A stretch of 64,000 bases of DNA from Rhodocytophaga aerolata (GTDB lineage: Bacteria > Bacteroidota > Bacteroidia > Cytophagales > 172606-1): NCBI RefSeq assembly GCF_030503435.1, contig NZ_JAUKPO010000036.1, positions 1 to 64,000 on the forward strand, given 5' to 3'. How positions within the stretch are numbered: the stretch's first letter is position 1; every line of letters starts with the position of its first letter. The notes beneath the pieces were generated by a model that made no database searches, was not told where the DNA came from, and saw nothing but the letters and a program-made list of their open reading frames with translations. The position numbers and the translations under genes were made by a program. Positions 27,824 to 36,278 of this stretch are shown here, piece by piece.

Positions 27824-28099
27824 ATGCCCTGCCCATAACCGCAGCCTCCAGCTAAGTATGGTATCAGCCAGGATTCACGAAATAAAGATGCATTGCCTTA
27901 AAGTTGGTGCATCGCAGAAAAATAGACAGCAGTGTTGATCAGCCTACCTGAGCAAGGGCTGAAAAATAGTGGTCTTACAGCATAGGTTCTCATGCATCTT
28001 TGCTTATCTTGATAAGCATTTGAAATGGGCCTCCAGCATCATTTAGCTATTTTTTTACAATGTATCTATACTCATTTTTCATTATTCTCCTCTATAGTT

Positions 28100-29119
28100 A
28101 TGCGCACTAAAACCACCTATCTAGTTGTAGTAATACTGTTTCTTTCTTTCACTAGTTGCCAGCACCTGTTGGAACTGGTGGAGCCGGTAACCCCCCGCGA
28201 GCCGCAGATTAGCACCTATGCCACCGGCCTTACGGCACCCTTAGGCATAGAATCCGATGCAAAGGGTCAGTTATGGATTACAGAAGCAGGTAGCGGGCTT
28301 TCTAACGACGGGGCACTTTCACTCATTACCCCGCAAGGAGAGGTACATAGGGTTGTAACCGGCTTTGCGTCGAGTGTAAGTCCGGAAGGGGCAGTTTTTG
28401 GCCTCAATCACCTGCTGCTCAAAGGCGATACCCTCTTTATGTTACATGGCGTGGAAGGAAGATTGTATAAATTCAATGTTTCTTCTTTTCATATCGGAGA
28501 TGCGCCCCTGCAAGCGGGAGATCTTGCTTTTGAAGATCTGGGCTCTTTTGTAAAAAGCTATGATTTTGAGCAAGATACTGATGAAACCGATCTTTTCAAC
28601 CTCACCATTGGACCCCACGGGGATATATTCATTGTAGATGCAGCGGCCAATGCGGTCATCCGCCGCAAGTCTGCAACCGGAGAACTAAGCGTATTTGCCA
28701 GTATTGCTCCCATCGATAATCCTTCTGCAGAACCTGCTCAGGTAGAAGCCGTGCCTACCGGAATTGTTTTTGATGGGCACAACTTCTACGTCTGTACCTT
28801 TACTGGCTTTCCTTTTCCCAAGAAAGCCACCATATACCGGCTTGACCAGGAGGGCAAGAGTTCAATCTATCAGACAGGCCTTTCAACGTTAACCGATATT
28901 GAGTTAGGCATTGATCTTAAACCAATAGTGGTAGAATATGGCAGCTGGACAGGAGAAGGATTCAGCGAAAATTCGGGGAATGTAATAAGAGCTGCTGCAG
29001 GTAAAAGCAACAGCTTGATCAGGGGATTAAATTTTCCAAACTCCCTTGAACGAAGCGGCCTGCGAACCTACTATATCGCCCAAACCTTTGATGGCCTGAT
29101 TAAAAAAGCCACATTTTAA
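28100..29119 (+). CDS. ScyD/ScyE-family lipoprotein
   Basis: 339 residues from the ATG at 28100 (MRTKTTYLVVVILFLSFTSC); the open frame extends 25 codons further but lacks sense as a signal. The lipobox Cys is in FTSCQ. The rest is a predicted beta-propeller: LTAPLGIESDAKGQLWITEAGSG, NLTIGPHGDIFIVDAAANAVIRR and VPTGIVFDGHNFYVCTFTG. These motifs define the ScyD/ScyE family, first known from cyanobacterial scytonemin clusters; outside those it is a secreted propeller of unknown substrate. No scytonemin genes are nearby. Confidence 0.8.
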   Translation: MRTKTTYLVVVILFLSFTSCQHLLELVEPVTPREPQISTYATGLTAPLGIESDAKGQLWITEAGSGLSNDGALSLITPQGEVHRVVTGFASSVSPEGAVFGLNHLLLKGDTLFMLHGVEGRLYKFNVSSFHIGDAPLQAGDLAFEDLGSFVKSYDFEQDTDETDLFNLTIGPHGDIFIVDAAANAVIRRKSATGELSVFASIAPIDNPSAEPAQVEAVPTGIVFDGHNFYVCTFTGFPFPKKATIYRLDQEGKSSIYQTGLSTLTDIELGIDLKPIVVEYGSWTGEGFSENSGNVIRAAAGKSNSLIRGLNFPNSLERSGLRTYYIAQTFDGLIKKATF

Positions 29120-29496
29120 GCTACAGGGCTTGCAAGCTAGTACCTGTATCTAATAGGCTTTATGGACTGGCCTAGGGACATTACGTATTACTTACCGGGT
29201 CATTCAGCAGGGCAGGAATAAGATCACGCTACCCTGTTTTACCGGCAACTAATGCAGCACTGCCAGCGGGTAAGTCCCCTGGTTTTCCTGTCAGGCATAC
29301 CCCAGAGAAACCACCTGTTTTTGGGTCAGCTAGTAGGCATAGTGGATTCAGTACATGGAAAGGGCTTGAGAGCCCTTTCCATAACACAGGTAATGGAACA
29401 GATATATAACCCTCATACTTAGCCTACCCTGAAGTTTATTCAGGATAAGCCTTGTATTTTTTCCGTGGGAGATTCCAGCGGAGATAGCAATAAAAA
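29120..29496. other. Intergenic, 380 bp, with a strong hairpin
   Basis: Convergent gap between the ScyD-like gene and the cold-shock gene terminator. It holds the perfect 12-bp hairpin at 29355-29382. Otherwise nothing recognised. Confidence 0.4.
29355..29382. other. Perfect 12-bp hairpin without T-run
   Basis: Arms ATGGAAAGGGCT (29355-29366) and AGCCCTTTCCAT (29371-29382) around a 4-nt loop TGAG. No T-tract follows on either strand. It could mark RNA processing or be a protein-binding palindrome. It is 236 nt downstream of the ScyD-like stop. Confidence 0.5.
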
Positions 29497-29516
29497 AGCC
29501 CCTTGAAAAAGGGGCT
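29497..29516 (-). terminator. Rho-independent terminator of the cold-shock gene
   Basis: Read on the minus strand: 8-bp stem (AGCCCCTT / AAGGGGCT) with a 4-nt loop, followed by TTTTTT. It lies about 48 nt after the cold-shock stop. Confidence 0.8.
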
Positions 29517-29563
29517 AGCAAAACTATAGTTATATCTTACAAAGATCTCTAAATAGATTGCAC

Positions 29564-29755
29564 TTAAGCTAAGGCTACATTGACTGCGTTCAGGCCTTTT
29601 CTGCCTTCTTCTACCTCAAAAGTAACACTGTCATTTTCCCGGATTTCGTCCACTAAGCCTGTTACATGTACAAAGATGTCTTGATTGGTACCCTCTGTTT
29701 GAATAAAGCCGAATCCTTTGGCTTGATTAAAAAATTTTACTGTTCCTTTTTGCAT
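29564..29755 (-). CDS. cspA: Cold-shock domain protein
   Basis: 63 residues from the ATG at 29755 (MQKGTVKFFNQAKGFGFIQ); the open frame runs 15 codons further upstream, but those belong to the 5' leader. The RNA-binding motifs RNP1 (KGFGFIQ) and RNP2 (DIFVHV) are intact. It is an RNA chaperone acting on cellular mRNA. It has its own terminator (29497-29516) and a 9-bp inverted repeat in its leader (29773-29794) that could regulate translation. Confidence 0.9.
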   Translation of the reverse strand: MQKGTVKFFNQAKGFGFIQTEGTNQDIFVHVTGLVDEIRENDSVTFEVEEGRKGLNAVNVALA

Positions 29756-29772
29756 TGATGTTGTGTTCTTAT

Positions 29773-29794
29773 CTGTACATATTGTTATGTACAG
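29773..29794 (-). promoter_or_regulatory. Leader hairpin upstream of the cold-shock gene
   Basis: Perfect 9-bp inverted repeat (arms CTGTACATA at 29773-29781 and TATGTACAG at 29786-29794) with a 4-nt spacer, 17 nt upstream of the cold-shock ATG. It would fold in the mRNA close to the start codon, or it could be an operator. Temperature-dependent folding is a reasonable but untested idea. Confidence 0.45.
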
Positions 29795-30011
29795 GAGCAT
29801 AACTGCCTGGGAGCTTAGTAAGTTCAGATCCCTACCTATTTCTTTTGCAGTTTTTAAAGCAGGATCACCTTTGGGCGTTTTGTTGGATGAAACCCGCTAA
29901 CCCTTTTCTCCCCACAAGTCTGCTGCAAAAAGAACCCAGCCATAGCGAATCCAGACAGGGTAAACAATCTTAGGGATGCATACTTTCTGTAGAGTCTGCC
30001 AGTACTATCAA

Positions 30012-30233
30012 TTATCTGCCTATACTTTCTATGTAGAGATCTTCCACTTTTTTTCTTGCCCAGGGTGTTTTCCGAAGAAAGGTCAGGCTGGATTTAATAC
30101 TAGGATTGTGAGTGAAACATCGGATAGTAATCCTGTTTCCTAATTGTTCCCAGCCAAATTGCTCAACTAAATAGGTAAGGATCATTTCCAGGGTTTTGCC
30201 ATGTAGTGGATTATTGAGTTGCTCTTCTTTCAT
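30012..30233 (-). CDS. VF530-family DNA-binding-like protein
   Basis: 73 residues matching the VF530 (DUF2132) family almost end to end: [49 protein letters not shown]. Known only as small conserved cytoplasmic proteins, proposed to bind DNA from structure. Single gene, same strand as the cold-shock gene but 250 nt away. Confidence 0.85.
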   Translation of the reverse strand: MKEEQLNNPLHGKTLEMILTYLVEQFGWEQLGNRITIRCFTHNPSIKSSLTFLRKTPWARKKVEDLYIESIGR

Positions 30234-31040
30234 AGTAACATTCGTATATAGGTATAACCTGCAGCAGCTTATAATTTACAGCAGCGTGTATCTTTGTGCT
30301 AAATTAGTAATCTATCATCGTCCCGATAAGCCATGCCTTAGCTGTTGATTGACCCCCATCTATGCTTGCTGGCAGCACTACTTTTTTCTCTAGCATGTTT
30401 TAGTTTTGTGCACCAGCTTTCACTTTGTGAAAAAAAGAAATCGAATCTACCTCTTGCTCCGGTACCCGTCAATCGGAATCGGCAAATTAATGCTTTTGTG
30501 AAATATTTTTAATTGTCTACCTACAATAGTTGTTTGTCATTAGCTCTTCTAAACGTATTTACATGGAAAAGATAAAGGTTGGTATCTTTAGCATATTGGG
30601 GCACATCCCTCCCAGGCATGCGTATCTTAATAAAATAACTGTTTAATAGCTGTTTTTATCCTAAGGTGGGGGTGGACGCAAATATTCCTAAGCATTAAAA
30701 AGATTTATTTCACGCATCACCCAGGTAAATACCTCCACTGATTTCATAGGACTAACCCTTGCTCACCATACATTCCATACACGGTTACGCAACATATATA
30801 GACAGGCAATAAGTGTCTGCCATGGCTTAAAAATACCTAAAATTAAGTATTGCAACTTTGCTGATTTACAGGTACTTTTAATCTAAATATCTAGTATCCC
30901 CGTTTGCCAGCCAGCTAGTTACCCAGGCATTGCCTGGAATTTTTTATCTAGTATGTTCCCCTTGTTTAAGTAAGTTATCATCATTGCCCGATTCTAAAAC
31001 CAGGTAAAGCCTTTGCCAGGTAACACATATTTTTTAACCT
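30234..31040. other. Intergenic, 800 bp
   Basis: Divergent gap between VF530 and the M29-like gene. It contains a TATCTTTG at 30289-30296 (fits the Bacteroidota -7 pattern, no clear -33 partner) and the 7-2-7 inverted repeat at 30834-30849. No gene seen. Confidence 0.4.
30834..30849. promoter_or_regulatory. TACCTAA-N2-TTAAGTA inverted repeat, site B
   Basis: 191 nt before the M29-like gene. It is followed directly by TTGCAAC, as at site C (33147), so an adjacent -33-like TTG may be conserved. Same geometry as site A at 26329. Confidence 0.5.
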
Positions 31041-32282
31041 ATGAACCCCACTCGTATGAAAACCAACGTATCCCTAAGTACTCTTTTGCTGTGCAGCAGT
31101 CTATCCCTTTTGGCGCAGGTGCAACCTGTAAACTCAACAAGTCAGGAAAACCTGGTGAACCGGATTGTTACAAGTGTGGCTAATATAAAACCTGGAGAAA
31201 CCGTATTAATAGAAGGTGACAAACAGCAAATAGACCTTATGGAGGCGCTTGCCGAGCAGGTTCATAAAAAAGGTGCCTATCCCATGTTACTTCTTGAAAC
31301 AGAAAAAGTAGCCAAAGCCGGAGCCTTATTAGTTCCAGAAGCACATTTGGCTGCACACCATAAAGCCCTACATAAACTGGATGGAAAAGCAGACCTTGCC
31401 ATCATCTTATCTTCGAATATAGATTATAATGCCATTGATAGTCAAGTTCCCAAAGCGTATGCAGATAAACGTCAGAAAGCAAGGCAACAGGTGCACAACG
31501 GGCAAGAAGAAGATTTGCGAACAGCCAAAACGGTCTATATTGGACTCCCAACCAAAGCAGTGGCAGAAGCCAATGGATTAGCTTATGGGACCTATGAACA
31601 GATGACCAATGCAGCCCTTGCGGTTGATTATGAAACCATTGCAGCCAAAGGAAAGAAAATAGCTGCTATGCTGAAAACCGGAAAAAAAGTGCAGATCACC
31701 ACAGCGAATGGCAGCGATTTTACCTTTGATTTAGCAAGTCGATCTGTTATTATAAATGATGGCGTGATTTCAGAAGAAGATATAAAAAGCAGCGTTAAGC
31801 TAGACCGGTATGTTACGCTTCCTTCAGGATTTATTGTGGTAAGCGGTGTGGAAACCTCAGCGAATGGAAAAGTCTTTGTAGCAAGAGATAGGTTGTATGG
31901 AAATACCGGCGAAGAAAAAATCACCAATCTCTCTTTTGATTTTGTAGACGGAAAAATGACTAATCTAAAAGCAGCTACCAATCAGGCATTCCTGGAAAAG
32001 ATACTTACAGATGCTGATCCCCGGATGAACCAATTTGCAGGATTTGCCATAGGGTTAAACCCTGCGCTGAAAGTACTAAGTGATGAAAAACAAGACTACC
32101 GCCCCATAGAAGCAGAAGGCCTGGTCTCCCTTCTGTTAGGGGGAAATGATCTGTGGGGAGGTACAAACAAGGTGAAAGAGGGTATAGGCTTTGCCATTGA
32201 AAAAGCCAACGTCTCCATTGATGGAAAAGTAATAGTCAAAGATGGGAAGTTAATGCCTGATAAATTAACAACCAGTAATTGA
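31041..32282 (+). CDS. Secreted M29-like aminopeptidase homologue, degenerate metal site
   Basis: 413 residues with a signal peptide (LSTLLLCSSLSLLAQ). The body resembles M29 (aminopeptidase T) proteins: NIKPGETVLIEGDKQQIDLMEALAEQVHKKGAYP at the N-terminus and a C-terminal FAGFAIGLNPALKVLS followed by GGTNKVKEGIGFAIEKA. In active M29 enzymes the region after GG(S/T)N carries a metal-binding His and Asp (HxD); here it reads KVKEGIGF, so catalysis is doubtful. I infer an exported, possibly non-catalytic relative. A Met at 31056 is an alternative start. Confidence 0.65.
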   Translation: MNPTRMKTNVSLSTLLLCSSLSLLAQVQPVNSTSQENLVNRIVTSVANIKPGETVLIEGDKQQIDLMEALAEQVHKKGAYPMLLLETEKVAKAGALLVPEAHLAAHHKALHKLDGKADLAIILSSNIDYNAIDSQVPKAYADKRQKARQQVHNGQEEDLRTAKTVYIGLPTKAVAEANGLAYGTYEQMTNAALAVDYETIAAKGKKIAAMLKTGKKVQITTANGSDFTFDLASRSVIINDGVISEEDIKSSVKLDRYVTLPSGFIVVSGVETSANGKVFVARDRLYGNTGEEKITNLSFDFVDGKMTNLKAATNQAFLEKILTDADPRMNQFAGFAIGLNPALKVLSDEKQDYRPIEAEGLVSLLLGGNDLWGGTNKVKEGIGFAIEKANVSIDGKVIVKDGKLMPDKLTTSN

Positions 32283-32432
32283 TCTCCTTTTGTATCACTA
32301 CCGGCTATCAAAGGTTAGTACTCGGTAAACTATAGCAGGCCAACACTTTTCAACGCATCCTCTTTATAATCCATTAAATCTCTTCTACTATAAAATCTAC
32401 TTTATTGATGTATCACTATTACCTATACTCGT

Positions 32433-32894
32433 ATGAAAACGCTATGTTTTAGTTTGGCTAAAGTAATTGTTTTTCTGCTCCCCGTTTTGTGGGGCTGTTC
32501 TACAGAGGAGGTTGCCCCTTCTTCCCTAAAACGTGATGCCAATGCACGGATTGGTGCCAGCAAAAAAGCCATAAGGATTACGACAACTGCTACCGGTATG
32601 CTAAATGAGTATACCTTTGTAGGAACAGTACAAATCGAAGGAGCCATTACGGCCACAGGAACCTATGTGATGCCTATTGCATTTAAAGGACAAACGTATC
32701 ATTGCCTGGTTTATATTACCATACCCGGTCATGGAACCATTACCGTACGGGAAAACTGTAGTGCTGTTACTATGAATGGCGTATGGAAAGTTTTAGCAGG
32801 CACAGGGCATTATGCCGGTCTTGAAGGAGGAGGAAACCTGGTAATGCCAGATGATATACATGAAATTTTAACTGGAGGTGTTACCTGGCATTAA
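32433..32894 (+). CDS. Hypothetical lipoprotein, beta-rich
   Basis: 153 residues; lipobox near VLWGC (Cys about 22). The mature part is beta-rich with a C-terminal GVWKVLAGTGHYAGLEGGGNL, a pattern seen in small secreted barrels (allene-oxide-cyclase-like or DUF3224-like). I cannot assign a function. It is in the same direction as the M29-like gene, 150 nt downstream. Confidence 0.6.
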   Translation: MKTLCFSLAKVIVFLLPVLWGCSTEEVAPSSLKRDANARIGASKKAIRITTTATGMLNEYTFVGTVQIEGAITATGTYVMPIAFKGQTYHCLVYITIPGHGTITVRENCSAVTMNGVWKVLAGTGHYAGLEGGGNLVMPDDIHEILTGGVTWH

Positions 32895-33401
32895 CTGCTT
32901 TCAAGACAACATCCTGGACTTGGTTTGTCTGCCTGTTATACCACACTTCGGCATAAAAACTACCCATCCAGTACAGATTGATTCGATAACAGTCTTCTCT
33001 TCGGCTCTTGCAATACCTGCCATTGTTCCACACATAGTGGGCTTTTTCCTGGAGTGTTAAAAACATCATTTCCGTAATGGAGAGCATAACATCAGATACT
33101 TGGCTAGTAATCTTACCTGGTAGAATAAGCTTTAAAATCTTAAAATTACCTAAAAGTAAGTATTGCAACACTGCTGAATCTCCACTACTTTCATCTATTA
33201 CTTCGCTTTGCTTGCTTTTCTCAACCAGCTTTTTATTTCTCAACCTGCTATCGCCATTATTTTTTCTTGTTAGCAAGCCTTTGTTGGCTAATAAAGCAAC
33301 GTATGTGCTGGCTTAATCCTTTACAGCAAGGTAGGAGTCGCTTCCTTATCAATCTCCTGATAATCTTCTAAACCTGATCCACCCTCTAAACCCATTCTAT
33401 C
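32895..33401. other. Intergenic, 500 bp
   Basis: Open frames on both strands here look spurious. It holds the third 7-2-7 inverted repeat at 33147-33162, 239 nt before the lipocalin-like pair. Confidence 0.4.
33147..33162. promoter_or_regulatory. TACCTAA-N2-GTAAGTA inverted repeat, site C
   Basis: One mismatch in the second arm relative to site B. The following sequence TTGCAAC and a nearby GCTGA are also shared with site B (30850-30866). Upstream of the tandem lipocalin-like genes. Confidence 0.45.
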
Positions 33402-34169
33402 ATGAAAAGCCTATTCACTATTTTCCTTTGTTGCCTTTCCTGGCAAATTCTTGCTCAAACCAATCCCTTAGTAGGTACTTGGATGATGGAAAGTGACACC
33501 ATGAAAGAAATCAAAATTCTCACCCCTACCCATTATAGTTTTGTTGTGTTAGATGCAAAGAACAATAAAGTAGCCTATACTGGCTATGGAACGTATTCTG
33601 TCCAAAATGGTAAGTATATCGAAAACGCAGAATATGGTAACTTTGAACTGGATAAAAGTAAAAAGCTTGAATTTGATTATAAAGTAGAAGGGGATAAGTT
33701 TTACCAGAAAGGTTCTGTTACGCTTGCTGATGGAACAATAAACCGTATCAACAACTCATTTACTAAAGTTAAGCTTCCTGCACAAAATAATCCGGCGACC
33801 GGTACTTGGAACCAGCTAACTTCATCTGGTGTAGATGCAAAGGGCGAAAAGTGGTCACATACTTCTGCTACTCATATTCGCTACATGACTATTTCCCCTA
33901 CCCACTACATCATTATAAGACAAAAAGACAAGCAGTTTGAAGATGTGCTGGCTGGAAGCTACCGCATGGAAGGAGATAATTTTATTCCTAATTGGGAGTT
34001 TGTTTCTAATCCTGTAACAGATGATATAAAGATTAAAATTATTCAGCGAATTCAAGCAGGTAAATTGCTGTGGGATGGAATGATGGTAGATAAAGAAGGT
34101 ACACACACGTGGCATGATGTGTATGAAAAAGTAAATGGGAAACCTGCCAAAACTGCCTCCACTAAATAA
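33402..34169 (+). CDS. Secreted lipocalin-like two-domain protein, paralog 1
   Basis: 255 residues, signal peptide (LFTIFLCCLSWQILAQ). Two similar halves (about 20-128 and 129-245) each begin with a G-T-W motif (VGTWMMESD, TGTWNQLTS) and contain a P-T-H-Y motif with surrounding beta strands and a C-terminal F-x-K-V. This is a lipocalin-like or DUF4488-like beta-barrel repeat. Ligand unknown. It is followed 13 nt later by a paralog with the same layout, so the two form a tandem duplication and probable operon. Confidence 0.7.
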   Translation: MKSLFTIFLCCLSWQILAQTNPLVGTWMMESDTMKEIKILTPTHYSFVVLDAKNNKVAYTGYGTYSVQNGKYIENAEYGNFELDKSKKLEFDYKVEGDKFYQKGSVTLADGTINRINNSFTKVKLPAQNNPATGTWNQLTSSGVDAKGEKWSHTSATHIRYMTISPTHYIIIRQKDKQFEDVLAGSYRMEGDNFIPNWEFVSNPVTDDIKIKIIQRIQAGKLLWDGMMVDKEGTHTWHDVYEKVNGKPAKTASTK

Positions 34170-34182
34170 CCCGTAAGCTATT

Positions 34183-34947
34183 ATGAAAATCAAATTACTT
34201 TTTTCTGTGCTATTACTGGTATTATACCTGCCATTACTAGCCCAAACCCAGGTCTTGGTAGGTACCTGGGTCATGGAAGATAAGCAAGCTGGGACAAAAG
34301 AAATGAAAATTATTACACCAACCCATGTTGGCTTTATGGTGATGGATTCAAAAAAGGATACGCTGATGTACGCAGGTTTTGGTACATATTCCATTGAAAA
34401 CGGAAAGTATGTGGAGTATATAGAATTTGCTAACTACCAGGGAGATAAGTCAAAGCCCCTGGCATTTGACTATAAACTAGAAGGGGATACGTTTCACCAA
34501 ACAGGCGCAGTGACCTTTGCTGATGGAAGAACTGTGATAGTAAATAACGTATTTACCAAAGTAAAGCTTCCAGCCCAGAATTTACAACAAATCGTAGGCA
34601 CTTGGCAAATGGTATCCATGCAGTCTGAGGGAAAGGATGAAGAAAACACAGATAATACCAAGATGAAACTTATGCGCATAATTTCCCCTACGCACTGGAT
34701 GGATATTGCCCAAACGGTAGATGGTAAATTCTCTTATGCACTTGCTGGAACCTATACCACAAAAGCTGATAAAATAATCGCACAATCCCAGATTCCCGCT
34801 ATGGCTAATGGAAGGGTAGAAGTTACTTCCCGGCTAACAGGAGATAAAATCACCTTTACTGGCATCCATCGCCAAACAGATGGAAGCGCTCATACATTCA
34901 CCGATGTATTCCAGAAAGTAGCTTTTAAAAAGGTTTCTATAAAATAA
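34183..34947 (+). CDS. Secreted lipocalin-like two-domain protein, paralog 2
   Basis: 254 residues; signal peptide (LLFSVLLLVLYLPLLAQ). It mirrors the upstream gene: VGTWVMEDKQ with ITPTHVGFMVMDSKKD in the first half, and VGTWQMVSMQSEGKDEENTD with ISPTHWMDIAQ in the second, ending FTDVFQKV. The halves are as different from each other as in paralog 1, so the internal duplication predates the gene duplication. Substrate unknown. Confidence 0.7.
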   Translation: MKIKLLFSVLLLVLYLPLLAQTQVLVGTWVMEDKQAGTKEMKIITPTHVGFMVMDSKKDTLMYAGFGTYSIENGKYVEYIEFANYQGDKSKPLAFDYKLEGDTFHQTGAVTFADGRTVIVNNVFTKVKLPAQNLQQIVGTWQMVSMQSEGKDEENTDNTKMKLMRIISPTHWMDIAQTVDGKFSYALAGTYTTKADKIIAQSQIPAMANGRVEVTSRLTGDKITFTGIHRQTDGSAHTFTDVFQKVAFKKVSIK

Positions 34948-35142
34948 TTCTGTAATCCCCTGCATTAGGTAACTTAAAATACTTCTTTCTCTCTGCCTGC
35001 TCCTTGTATCTAGTGGTGCAGACAAAGCCACTGATAGGAGCCTGCAATTTTAAAACTATCGTATTGGCTGTTGATAGAAGTATTCGGCAGCCAATACGAT
35101 AGTGTGATGCTCCATCCATCCTGAAGATAGGCTGTGCTGCTG

Positions 35143-35532
35143 CTAGGCTAGCCACTTTTTGGCCTCTTCCAGCGTGGTAAAGTTGTGAATCTGAATTTGC
35201 TGATTCTGCACAGTGGTCAGCAGATTATTGGCTGAAGCTTGTCCGAAAATATCGGCAGACATAATTACTGCTTGCTTTTTATAACAGCCGCTTGAGACAG
35301 CTCTTACTACCCACTCACTGCCTGCCCATTCCTGATCTTTGGGTGCTAATACTTTCATGCTGCTAATATCCGATATCCAGTTATGGATCTTATGCTTTTT
35401 GGCAGCTACTAACGCTTTATCCAGGGCTTCTCTATATTTGGCACTCGGAATAAAGCCTTTCCAGGTTAGCAGAATAGCGGTCGCATTATTGACTAATTCT
35501 ACGGTTACAAATTCATTCTTAAACTCGATCAT
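35143..35532 (-). CDS. Hypothetical STAS/SpoIIAA-like protein
   Basis: 129 residues from the ATG at 35532 (MIEFKNEFVTVELVNN); a longer frame starts at 35583. The pattern of a short beta strand, a helix with YREALDKALVAAKKHK, then NWISDISSM and a C-terminal FTTLEEAKKWL resembles SpoIIAA-like or STAS-type proteins of Bacteroidota. Cytoplasmic; partner unknown. Convergent with the lipocalin-like pair. Confidence 0.6.
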   Translation of the reverse strand: MIEFKNEFVTVELVNNATAILLTWKGFIPSAKYREALDKALVAAKKHKIHNWISDISSMKVLAPKDQEWAGSEWVVRAVSSGCYKKQAVIMSADIFGQASANNLLTTVQNQQIQIHNFTTLEEAKKWLA

Positions 35533-36154
35533 AATGTAGAGGTAAACTTGTTGATGCCAGCAAACATACAAACTAGCTGGCAAGCGTATTTAACAGTTCA
35601 CCTTGAGAACCTACTTCAGAAAGATGTGAAGCAAATTCTGACAAGTAAGCATATACCCAGATCTTCTGTAGTTAAGCAACACTTCCAGAAAGTGAAGAGA
35701 GTGTATAGGATGTATATGGCAGCCAAAAACTTAAAGCCATACAGTTGTTTATCAAAGCTAATCTTCCTGCTAGAGTAGGTAAAGGGAAATACGCCTGGAG
35801 ACCGCTTAAAAGGAACAAAAAGGGAACAAACATACAAGGCTGGCGCGTAAAACAAAATTGAAGTCCTTTCCCTGTGCCCTTGATACTGAGTAGCTGTATA
35901 GGTGAAGTTGTTCTAACTCACCCTTTCTTTTTTTCTTTTACTGATTTTTTTCTCTGCCATCCCGAGGGTTTTCATTTGCCATTTCCCGTTTCAGGCTTCT
36001 ATATATTTGCCGGGTTTCATGCCAAATTTTGTGTAGCCGCCCATAGTACAATTGCTTTATTGTTTACCTACAGTGCCTACTATACTTTGACTGAACTCAT
36101 TCTGCCAGGTAAGAAGGAGTTGGAGATAACACAGCAAATTTTTTTAAAATAAAT
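35533..36154. other. Intergenic, 620 bp
   Basis: Open frames on both strands (for example 35548-35778 and 35874-36152) overlap one another, have no recognisable motifs and look spurious. No RNA gene recognised. Confidence 0.4.
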
Positions 36155-36184
36155 TTTGATGTATAAAAAGTTTTGTTACATTCG
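36155..36184 (+). promoter_or_regulatory. Putative promoter of the ABC-M1 operon
   Basis: TTTG at 36155-36158 and TACATTCG at 36177-36184 (one mismatch to TAnnTTTG) are 18 nt apart, matching the Bacteroidota layout. The operator at 36185 starts directly after it. Confidence 0.5.
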
Positions 36185-36210
36185 TAGTGTACTAAGTAAG
36201 TAGTACACTA
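36185..36210. promoter_or_regulatory. Perfect 9-bp inverted repeat, YtrA-like operator
   Basis: Arms TAGTGTACT (36185-36193) and AGTACACTA (36202-36210) with an 8-nt spacer, immediately after the putative -7 element. GTGTACT/AGTACAC palindromes are typical of GntR-family YtrA regulators of ABC-2 transporters. No such regulator is encoded within the window, so the repressor must be elsewhere. Confidence 0.6.
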
Positions 36211-36278
36211 TAACACTAACTATCGAACAAGGTCAGCTTACTCAAACATGTGAATCCTAAACTTTTTAATACCATAGA

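Noticed and set aside
30289-30296. TATCTTTG as the promoter of the M29-like gene
   Set aside because: It fits the -7 pattern but has no -33 partner at the right spacing and is 745 nt from the gene.
33402-34947. CRISPR or phage features anywhere in the window
   Set aside because: No regularly spaced repeats and no phage structural or integrase genes were seen; this interval is given only as a placeholder for the whole-window check.
35548-36152. Two open frames (76 and 92 aa) upstream of the ABC operon
   Set aside because: Opposite-strand frames overlap them, composition is not protein-like and no motif is seen.
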